The notes under the pieces are model-generated. The model saw only the letters and a list, made by a program, of their open reading frames with translations, made no database searches and had not been told where the DNA came from. Source: Candidatus Gastranaerophilales bacterium (lineage in GTDB: Bacteria > Cyanobacteriota > Vampirovibrionia > Gastranaerophilales > Gastranaerophilaceae). Taken from it: a DNA stretch of 59,561 nucleotides. Each line of letters begins with the position of its first letter. Position 1 is the stretch's first letter. Position numbers and translations under genes: made by a program. This document shows, piece by piece, positions 50,507 through 57,188 of this stretch. The DNA is taken from positions 1 to 59,561 of the forward strand of contig CALUQH010000019.1 of assembly GCA_944322885.1 (NCBI GenBank), read 5' to 3'.

Positions 50507-51895
50507 TTAAGCCGCCATTTGAAATCTGCTTACGCCCTGCTGTTGAGCCTGTTTTTTAAGTTCTTTGTAAGTTTTTAAACCTTCTACCCAGTTTTCAACA
50601 AGATTTACATCGTTTGCAACGACTGACTGAGGAAGTGCCGCATGATGAATTTTCGGCAGCAAGTAATCCTCCGAATATTCAACAGACTTTGATATGTTAT
50701 CATCCGTATCATTACAGATAAATATCATTTTACCGTCTTTGCCCGTTTTAGTACCTGTAATTGTTATTTCGTGACCGTTAATTATAGTATTATTATTATC
50801 AACCTGAGTGTATCCTATGATAACATTTTCACCTAAATTTAAAGCATCAGTTATTTGCTTTTTCATAGTATTAAAATCTGTTTCATATCCGATCAGCCTT
50901 GCATTTTCATCAACAGTCTGATAGGTAACCGAAATTTTATTTTTATCTTCAACAACAGATTCTGTAAATGTTTTTTCAAACTCTATCAAGCCTTTATCAT
51001 TCTGGTTAAATTTCCCTGCTCTTTTATCTGTCAGAGAATCATAAGACTGCTGCGAACCAATCTGCATAAATGTTGACTGCATTAGAACATCAAGCGGAGA
51101 CCGCTCAAGTTTATCCCTGTCAACAGTTTGAATATGTGCTCTTACAATTGCATTTTTATCTGGAGCAAAGGTTAAAGTTGCTTTATTAAAATCTTTTGCA
51201 ACATAGGGAATTTCAAACGCATTTAAAAGCCAGACGGCATCGAGAGTATTATCTGCAAGATTATTCAATTTAATATCTTTTTTTACGGACATTGAAGGAG
51301 AACTCAATCCTTCCGCAAATCTTGCGAACTCTGCAGGGTGCTTATCAGCAAGATTAAATTCAATACTTGCCGATACACAGGTGCCTGAATGTTCAACATT
51401 TACATCCTGTCCGTTTTCAAGGGCTGCTACTTGAGCTTTATATTGCTGCGGAATATTTCCGAATTGCTGTGTTATAACATGAGGGTCAGCAATAGATGCT
51501 ATCGTATCTTTTAGTATTACAACATTATTCAAGCCCTGCGCTCTCGGAGTAGTTGCTATCTTATAAAGATTATCCAGAGTTGTTGAATTATCGTTTGAAG
51601 CGGAATTTAATAAAGCTCCTGTTTTTAAAAGAGTATTCAACTGTTTCTTTGAATCTTTGTCAAGAAGTTTTGTTAATTCATTATATTTATTCTGCTCATC
51701 TTTTGAAGAGAGTTCTGTCCTAAGTCTTGAAGCAGCAAAAGACGGATTAAACGGAACCTGTGTCATAATAGGATTAGATGTAAAAGAAGGTTTATTATCT
51801 TTTACATTTTCATTATTTGAAACATTAAAAGTCTTTACAGGCTTAACTGTGTTATAATTATTATATTGATAACTGTTAATGTTATAAGAATACAC
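50507..51895 (-). CDS. Putative papain-like cysteine peptidase-fold protein
   Basis: A 462-residue protein starting at GTG with GGAGTGGAA upstream. The N-terminal 55 residues are Asn/Tyr-rich and disordered-looking, with KPSFTSNP at 36-42. A helical region (60-160) precedes EHSGTCVSASIEFNLAD with Cys173 at the start of a helix. INGHEITITGT follows with His375, and IFICNDTDD follows with Asn/Asp at 395-398. The order Cys-helix, then His-strand, then Asn/Asp is that of papain-fold peptidases (C1/C39-like), but no subfamily is recognised and activity is not certain. No signal peptide or membrane helix. It lies next to the 5'-nucleotidase, which has a similar N-terminal motif. Confidence 0.5.
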   Translation of the reverse strand: MYSYNINSYQYNNYNTVKPVKTFNVSNNENVKDNKPSFTSNPIMTQVPFNPSFAASRLRTELSSKDEQNKYNELTKLLDKDSKKQLNTLLKTGALLNSASNDNSTTLDNLYKIATTPRAQGLNNVVILKDTIASIADPHVITQQFGNIPQQYKAQVAALENGQDVNVEHSGTCVSASIEFNLADKHPAEFARFAEGLSSPSMSVKKDIKLNNLADNTLDAVWLLNAFEIPYVAKDFNKATLTFAPDKNAIVRAHIQTVDRDKLERSPLDVLMQSTFMQIGSQQSYDSLTDKRAGKFNQNDKGLIEFEKTFTESVVEDKNKISVTYQTVDENARLIGYETDFNTMKKQITDALNLGENVIIGYTQVDNNNTIINGHEITITGTKTGKDGKMIFICNDTDDNISKSVEYSEDYLLPKIHHAALPQSVVANDVNLVENWVEGLKTYKELKKQAQQQGVSRFQMAA

Positions 51896-51999
51896 AATTC
51901 CACTCCGCTACTACATATTATATAAAAAAAATAAAATACAAAAAATTTGCTAAATTTTTAAACTTCATTAAAAAATGTTACAACAGGAATTAGAATATT

Positions 52000-52971
52000 T
52001 TGAAAATTAAACCGCTCACAAAAAATCAACTTATAATTGCAATAGACAGATTAACGAGATTCAAAGAAACTGAAACCAAATATCTAAGGGTTTTTAAAGA
52101 CATTATTTTGAATAACCTTATAGAACCGAAGTTCAAAAAGTCTGATCTTGATAGTATGGAATATGCAAAGCTGAAAGATTTAGCACAGAAGATAATAAAT
52201 GCATCACTTGATGAAAAATTTGAAGATTCTCTGATAAACCAGAGGCTGTTTGACTATGAAAATTCCATCTTTAAGCTTGATGAAAATACCCAAAAACTTT
52301 TGAAAAATAAAATTAACTACAAATCAATAATAAAACTTTTGCCGGAAGATATTCCTCTGAATTTACAATATCTTAAGGCTCTTAGCAAAGAAAATCCGAC
52401 AGCGGAAAGAGAAAAGGAAGCATTTTGTTTCCCGGTTGAAAAAGTAATTCTTTGCGAGGGCATAACAGAGGAAACACTCCTGCCTGAATTTGCAAAACTC
52501 TGCGGCTACGATTTTAATAAACACGGAATTTATGTAGTTTCAGCAGGCGGAAAAAATCAGGTTGTCAAATATTTTTATAACTTTGCGGATTCTCTAAAAA
52601 TACCGGTATTTGTCCTTCTGGATAAAGATGCCGGAGAAAATTTCAATGAAATTAAGCCAAAATTACGAAAATTTGACAAAATTCATCTTTTAAAAAGCGG
52701 AGAATTTGAGGATTTACTGCCGGACTCATTGATTATAAAAACATTAAATTATGAAACGCAGAATATCTCCCTAACCTCTATTGAGGGTCTCAATGATTAC
52801 TCATCAAAAGTTGAATTTCTTGAAGAATTTTTCAAACACAGAGGGCTGCATGATTTTAAAAAAGCAGAATTTGCGCATGCAGTAAAAAATAATATCAATA
52901 GCCCCGATGATATCTCCGAAGAAATAAGCGAAATAATAAAAGAAATAAAAGGGACAAAAGTCCCTTTCTAA
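52000..52971 (+). CDS. Stand-alone TOPRIM-domain protein (OLD-family-like)
   Basis: A 323-residue protein starting at TTG. The N-terminal 140 residues are helical and unrecognised. Residues 145-260 form a TOPRIM domain: KVILCEGITEETLLPEFAKL with the catalytic Glu, YVVSAGGKNQVVKYF, VFVLLDKDAGEN with the DxD pair, and HLLKSGEFEDLLPDSLI. The EGxTEE and GEFEDLLP pattern is that of the OLD/Gabija-type nucleases, but the ABC ATPase domain normally fused or adjacent is missing and no gajB/UvrD-like helicase is next to it. It stands alone, with a hairpin at its end. The function is unknown; nuclease activity is plausible. Confidence 0.7.
   Translation: MKIKPLTKNQLIIAIDRLTRFKETETKYLRVFKDIILNNLIEPKFKKSDLDSMEYAKLKDLAQKIINASLDEKFEDSLINQRLFDYENSIFKLDENTQKLLKNKINYKSIIKLLPEDIPLNLQYLKALSKENPTAEREKEAFCFPVEKVILCEGITEETLLPEFAKLCGYDFNKHGIYVVSAGGKNQVVKYFYNFADSLKIPVFVLLDKDAGENFNEIKPKLRKFDKIHLLKSGEFEDLLPDSLIIKTLNYETQNISLTSIEGLNDYSSKVEFLEEFFKHRGLHDFKKAEFAHAVKNNINSPDDISEEISEIIKEIKGTKVPF
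52948..52967 (+). terminator. Hairpin overlapping the 3' end of the TOPRIM gene
   Basis: AAAGGGAC-AAAA-GTCCCTTT, an 8-bp perfect stem within the last codons; the T-run after it is short, so termination is likely weak in the plus direction. Confidence 0.6.
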
Positions 52972-53002
52972 AATGGAGTTTAAATGTATATGTATTGTTT
53001 GT

Positions 53003-53839
53003 CTAGTTGCTTACAAGCCTCATAGCTTCTTCAAGCAGTTCTTTATTTGAAGAAATCAGTTTATTTGCAACTTCCATCTGCAATTTTGCCATCTGGTAAT
53101 ATGAAATGTTAGCTTTAAAATCGGCATTAGAAAGCTCTAAAAGACCGGAGCGGATTTCTCCGACACCGAGAAGCGGCTTACCTGATTCTTCAGTTTCCAA
53201 AAATAAACCCGGTTTAAATTCATAAAGAGCAGCTGCATTATGAAAATTTCGTGTTGTAACCTTATAAAGAGGCACGGAGCGTTTGCCGCCGTCTGCCTTA
53301 CCATAAATTGTACCGTCGCCTTTTATTTCGTAATCATCATATTTTCCTAAAAATTTGCCGTTATTCGGATCTATCCAAAGTTTTATATTTGTTGTCGGAA
53401 TATCAAGAGCACCGCCTTTCATTGCAGTTTCCTGATAAAGGTCAGAGGAAACAGATTTCGTACCTTGCATGATTTCACCTCTATCATTCAAAATATACCC
53501 TTGAACAGTGTTGCCGTTTCTGTCACGGTAAACGCCCTCGTTATCAAATTGGAATTCACCCAATCTTGTATAAATACTTTTTCCTTCCGCATCTTTTACA
53601 AGAAAGAATCCTTTTCCTTCAAGGAATAAATTTTCAGCAGAAGTACCGGGTGTAGATTTTCCCTGATCAAGCTTTTTATCATAATTTTCAGAAACAGCCC
53701 CGCCCAAAAAAGTTTTGAACGTAACCTGTTCTTCTCTAAACCCGGGAGTATAGACATTTGTCATATTATTTGCGATGACATCCATCCAGTTAGTGGTAGA
53801 TTTTTGGGTATTTAGCGCTGTAATAAAAGAATCATTCAT
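53003..53839 (-). CDS. Flagellar hook-basal body protein (FlgE/FlgF/FlgG family)
   Basis: A 278-residue axial flagellar protein. The N-terminal motif SFITALNTQKSTTNWMDVIANNMTNVYTPG is the rod/hook signature with ANNxxNxxTxG. FLEGKGFFLVKDAEGKSIYTRLGEFQFDNEG is the conserved central strand set. The C-terminal helix (KANISYYQMAKLQMEVANKLISSNKELLEEAMRLV) is the counterpart coiled coil. Length is closest to FlgF/FlgG, shorter than most FlgE, so hook versus rod is not settled. Adjacent fliK- and fliJ-like genes, and a fliK start overlapping by eight bases, favour a hook-assembly operon. Confidence 0.88.
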   Translation of the reverse strand: MNDSFITALNTQKSTTNWMDVIANNMTNVYTPGFREEQVTFKTFLGGAVSENYDKKLDQGKSTPGTSAENLFLEGKGFFLVKDAEGKSIYTRLGEFQFDNEGVYRDRNGNTVQGYILNDRGEIMQGTKSVSSDLYQETAMKGGALDIPTTNIKLWIDPNNGKFLGKYDDYEIKGDGTIYGKADGGKRSVPLYKVTTRNFHNAAALYEFKPGLFLETEESGKPLLGVGEIRSGLLELSNADFKANISYYQMAKLQMEVANKLISSNKELLEEAMRLVSN

Positions 53840-54683
53840 TGCCGTTCTCCTTGTTATTTCTGCGTCTTTCCTGCTGCTGCCTGTTTTGATTGCTGTAGCT
53901 CAGTTCTGAATAAGGAAGATTTTGCTCATCAAATCTTTGGCGCAGTGATGAAATATTATTCCTTAGATATTGTTCAACAGCCTTGTCTCCGGGAATAAAA
54001 TTTGCTGCAAGACTTCCGTCTTTATTTACTTTTATAATGACGGAAACATCTTTGTCAAAATCTATTCTGAAAGGCTGGCTCGTCTTCATTGATTCTGAAA
54101 GTTTTTCCATCAAAACAGATGAGACCTGAACATTTTTTTGTACATTTTCGGTATTTCCGTTCATTAAAGACTGATTTACCGAATCTGAAATACTTTTCAT
54201 TGACATGTCCGTATTTTGGACAAGATTTGCAAAAAAGTTTGCATCACTGTCAGACATATTTATCACATCATAATTAAAAGTTGATGCGGAATTTACTGTA
54301 GACATCAAATCTTTTGTATTTAAAAGGCTCTGAATATTTTGCGTCAACAAAGACTGGCTTTCATTATGATATTTAAAATCCGTAAAATTAACCCCGCCGG
54401 TTAAAGCATCCTCAGGCACTATGTCATCTGCATTTTTATGCTCGCTGCCCGCTTTATCAGATTTTTTATCGGTATTAGTTTTTTTATCTTCAGCTGTTTT
54501 ATTATTCTCTTCTGTTTTTGCGGTTTCTTCATTTTTTTCTTCTGCGGAAGAAACAGACTTCATTTCCTCATCAAATGATTTTTCAGAAGTTTTTGAACTG
54601 CTGTTTGTTCTGCTTTGGGATTGTGTTGATGATACATCTGATGTGCTTGCCATTGCAGCTGCTGCAGCCGTACTTACATTCAT
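53832..54683 (-). CDS. FliK-like flagellar hook-length control protein
   Basis: A 283-residue protein with a Ser/Thr/Glu/Lys-rich low-complexity N-terminal half (about 1-85) and a helical middle. A compact C-terminal region follows (about 205-265: RIDFDKDVSVIIKVNKDGSL, AANFIPGDKAVEQYLRNNI, SSLRQRFDEQNLPYSELSY) resembling the FliK switch domain that interacts with FlhB. The tail is rich in Gln/Arg/Asn. FliK proteins diverge strongly, so the call rests on domain order and on position between fliJ and a hook-rod gene. The encoded FlhB partner is 5.7 kb away. Confidence 0.7.
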   Translation of the reverse strand: MNVSTAAAAAMASTSDVSSTQSQSRTNSSSKTSEKSFDEEMKSVSSAEEKNEETAKTEENNKTAEDKKTNTDKKSDKAGSEHKNADDIVPEDALTGGVNFTDFKYHNESQSLLTQNIQSLLNTKDLMSTVNSASTFNYDVINMSDSDANFFANLVQNTDMSMKSISDSVNQSLMNGNTENVQKNVQVSSVLMEKLSESMKTSQPFRIDFDKDVSVIIKVNKDGSLAANFIPGDKAVEQYLRNNISSLRQRFDEQNLPYSELSYSNQNRQQQERRRNNKENGNE

Positions 54684-54687
54684 TTTT

Positions 54688-55179
54688 TTAACTACCTCCG
54701 TCTATTTCTTCTAACTGTTTAAGAATTTCCTGTTCTTCTTCTTCAATTCTTTCCTGATTCTGTCTGAAGTATCTTGTAACACCCAGTTCCGAATAAGTTT
54801 TTAATTCTGCTTTCTTTTCTTCTTCTATATAAGCCTCTCTGTGCTTTTCTTTATGTTTTTCAAGAACTTTTACGCCCTGTTCAAGTTTTACGAGTTTTGC
54901 GGTTTCCTCATCCAGAACCTTTTGAGCTTCCACTCTTATTGCCTCAAGTTTTTCTGCCTTTTCCCAGAGATGCTTGAGATAATTATCGTAACTTTCAAAC
55001 ATCATAGGATCAGCGTGACGCATGTTTGTTTTTGTGGATTCAATTTCTTCTTCGTTTTTTCTGATATTCTCCTCTGCAATTAGCACTGCCTGCTGCGCTT
55101 TTTGAACGACCAGAAGCTGTTCTTCTTTTTTGCGGATTCGGAATTCCAGAACTTTTTGCAGTCGGTATCTGAACGGCAT
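54688..55179 (-). CDS. fliJ: Flagellar export protein FliJ
   Basis: A 163-residue all-helical coiled-coil protein beginning MPFRYRLQKVLEFRIRKKEE, the FliJ N-terminal signature. Two long antiparallel helices are rich in E/K/A/Q (about 10-60 and 75-140). FliJ links the export ATPase FliI to the gate. It is the first gene of the minus-strand operon fliJ - fliK-like - hook/rod gene; fliI is not in the window. Confidence 0.88.
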   Translation of the reverse strand: MPFRYRLQKVLEFRIRKKEEQLLVVQKAQQAVLIAEENIRKNEEEIESTKTNMRHADPMMFESYDNYLKHLWEKAEKLEAIRVEAQKVLDEETAKLVKLEQGVKVLEKHKEKHREAYIEEEKKAELKTYSELGVTRYFRQNQERIEEEEQEILKQLEEIDGGS

Positions 55180-55268
55180 TTTATATCACTCTTTGTGTTT
55201 TATTATTACTTATTTTCAGAGTGTTATAAACATCTATATGTATGATATTAATGATGTTATGCAAAAAG

Positions 55269-56078
55269 TCAATCTAGTATAGTGACACCGGTACCCGTGC
55301 TTCTGTTTGTACGGGAACGATAATAGCCGGTGTTTGTTCTTATATCAACATCTTTTCCTGATGCATTCATTGCGCGTTCAGCTTCAAAATAATCCATATA
55401 AGCAGGATCCATTGCAGGGGTCATGCCTGTCGGCATGCCTATAAACTGGTTTTTAAAATTACTCCAGAGTGTATTTTGCCAGCCGCTTCCCATTGAACCC
55501 GTAAAAATCGGCGGACGATAACCGCTATATGTGTCATATTCCTGATTAGTCTGATACATGGCATTAGGGTCAAAAGCCTTATAATTTTTGGCAACACTTT
55601 TCAGGGTATAAAACCTCTGATTCAAATCTCCATTCTGAGATGCACCGAATAATTTTTGTTCAAGTCTTTCAATACGATTTTTTGCAGAATCATACTCATA
55701 AGTTTGGAGAAGAATTTTCTTTTCCATTTTGTCAAGACCTGAAAAGCTGTTTGATACAGGTTTTATATTAATGTCAGTCTTATCACTTTTCCTTATAACA
55801 TTGGTCCGTCTGATAACATTCGGTCTGTAGTAATAATTATTAGGATAACCGTTGTAATAGCGGTTATACCTGTAATTAGGGCTGTAATAGTTTCTGTTAT
55901 AATAATTGTTATAACGATACGGATAATAGCCCGTATTGCGATATCTTACATAAGACGGATTGTAATAGTATCCGTTATTATACCCTGAATTAAAGCCGAA
56001 TATATTTGAAAAAATTCCGGCCTGAGCTGAACCCGCTGCCAAAAGCAATACAAATGACAATAAAATTATTTTTTTCAT
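55269..56078 (-). CDS. Secreted Tyr/Asn/Arg-rich protein with LEQKLFG-type motif
   Basis: A 269-residue exported protein. Signal peptide MKKIILLSFVLLLAAGSAQA, cleaved after residue 20. Residues 25-95 are a low-complexity run of Tyr, Asn, Arg and Pro. Residues 115-155 hold MEKKILLQTYEYDSAKNRIE followed by RLEQKLFGASQNGDLNQRF, a short motif region I associate with cyanobacterial/melainabacterial envelope proteins. The C-terminus is polar and ends in Gly/Thr. No enzyme signature. It could be an envelope- or matrix-associated protein; the Tyr-rich region may be sticky or cross-linkable, which is inference. Confidence 0.6.
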   Translation of the reverse strand: MKKIILLSFVLLLAAGSAQAGIFSNIFGFNSGYNNGYYYNPSYVRYRNTGYYPYRYNNYYNRNYYSPNYRYNRYYNGYPNNYYYRPNVIRRTNVIRKSDKTDINIKPVSNSFSGLDKMEKKILLQTYEYDSAKNRIERLEQKLFGASQNGDLNQRFYTLKSVAKNYKAFDPNAMYQTNQEYDTYSGYRPPIFTGSMGSGWQNTLWSNFKNQFIGMPTGMTPAMDPAYMDYFEAERAMNASGKDVDIRTNTGYYRSRTNRSTGTGVTILD

Positions 56079-56165
56079 TTAACCTCACCCCTTATTTTGC
56101 TAAACTAAGGTTAAATAATTCCTGAAAAATAAACTATTGCCCTTTAAGCTAAAATATAAGACAAT

Positions 56166-56945
56166 TTATCTGTATTTTACTTTGAACGGATAATCCTTTG
56201 GGATTTTCCAGCCGTTAAATTGTATCCAGCGGGTACAATATGCAGGCCAGGTAGAATTTTCGTTACAGCCATAAGTTGAATGATTTTTTAAGGAGCTTTC
56301 CTTACCGTCCCAGCTCGACATGTAGGGTTCAAAATTCCATTGATTGAAACCACTGCTATCAGTTTTTTGAGTAGGATTATAGTAAAAAGCAAAAGCACAA
56401 AGACCTATAAAATCTTTGAGTGTATAATTACCTGATTTAGTACACTTTTCAGGGTCTCCGGGAAAGAAAAGCCAGTCTCTGCCATTAGCATAACCCATTG
56501 CAACTGCACTCCCATCCGAAAAATAGATAAAAAACCTGTTTTCAAAGACTCCGGTTCCATACTTTATTACATTCATATAAGGAATAATATATTTTTTACA
56601 CCACTCTTCCTGTAAAGTTCTGTCGCTATTGTTTTCAAACCAGTATTCACGTGGGCCGTAGTCAAGTTCTGCCATGCGGATTGCCTGATTCATACTTGAA
56701 TAAAACTTTTCAAGACGGGCTTCTACAACACTTTTATTATGATTATCAATTAATGCCGGTAACGTTAGTGCTGCGACAACTCCGATGATACCAAGGGTTA
56801 TCAAAACTTCAGCGAGGGTGAAGGCAATCTTTGATTTAAGTGAAGAGTGAAACGTGAAGCGTGAAACGAAACTTTCTCCCTCCCTGATTAGGGAGGGGCT
56901 GGGGGTGGGTAGCAATCTTCTATTATTTGATTGATTAAAACACAT
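56166..56945 (-). CDS. Prepilin-like protein with poly-G-split leader
   Basis: A 259-residue frame from the ATG at 56945. The first 40 residues (MCFNQSNNRRLLPTPSPSLI, REGESFVSRFTFHSSLKSKIA) are encoded largely by a hairpin repeat. FTLAEVLITLGIIGVVAAL, then TLPALIDNHNK, is the prepilin segment. The soluble domain has several Cys and Trp, and ends RWIQFNGWKIPKDYPF. An AGAAGG lies five bases before this ATG. A better start (AAAGGAG, ATG at 57097, MKRFLYPETV) lies upstream of a G10 tract and is out of frame by one; 11 G would add about 51 residues without a stop. Close relative of the prepilin at 21581. Confidence 0.82.
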   Translation of the reverse strand: MCFNQSNNRRLLPTPSPSLIREGESFVSRFTFHSSLKSKIAFTLAEVLITLGIIGVVAALTLPALIDNHNKSVVEARLEKFYSSMNQAIRMAELDYGPREYWFENNSDRTLQEEWCKKYIIPYMNVIKYGTGVFENRFFIYFSDGSAVAMGYANGRDWLFFPGDPEKCTKSGNYTLKDFIGLCAFAFYYNPTQKTDSSGFNQWNFEPYMSSWDGKESSLKNHSTYGCNENSTWPAYCTRWIQFNGWKIPKDYPFKVKYR

Positions 56946-56970
56946 CCTAACCTTCTCTATTAAGGGAAGG
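56878..56970. repeat. Paired-hairpin repeat, copy 2 (inside prepilin leader)
   Basis: Hairpins CCCTCCCT-GATT-AGGGAGGG (56878-56897) and CCTTCTCT-ATTA-AGGGAAGG (56951-56970) about 53 bases apart, joined by a segment matching the copy at 22244. Open in the prepilin frame. Confidence 0.75.
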
Positions 56971-57097
56971 AATTTATTTTTACGCGGGCTCTGCCCGCCG
57001 ATATTAGCTTGCCTGCCTGACCTCTTGACCTCTGATACTCCGGCAAAGCCTAGAGCGCCCCCCCCCCGACTGTTTCAGGATATAAAAATCTTTTCAT
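56946..57097 (-). other. Upstream leader of the prepilin, out of frame at G10
   Basis: The ATG with AAAGGAG codes MKRFLYPETVGGGAL and stops with 10 G. With 11 G it reads through 51 codons into the frame at 56945. A further small inverted repeat (GCGGGC / GCCCGC) lies in the leader near 56984. Confidence 0.6.
57058..57067. repeat. C10/G10 homopolymer tract in prepilin leader
   Basis: Ten C on the plus strand between G and GA; on the minus strand followed by CGCTCTAGGCTT. Confidence 0.85.
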
Positions 57098-57188
57098 AAT
57101 TTAGCTCCTTTCCTTATATTCAACATCTTTATTTTAACATATTTGTTAATTCTTTGCATTAATGTAAAAAATATGTTAAAAATTTTTT

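Noticed and set aside
52000-52971. Gabija or Septu-type defence system
   Set aside because: Only the TOPRIM half resembles these systems; no helicase or ATPase gene is adjacent, so a defence-system call is not supported.
340-57067. Poly-G tracts as intramolecular G-quadruplexes driving pilin antigenic variation as in Neisseria
   Set aside because: A single G10-G11 run lacks four separated G-runs, so an intramolecular quadruplex is unlikely; slipped-strand switching explains the frames better. Homopolymer sequencing error remains possible and is stated as a refutation.
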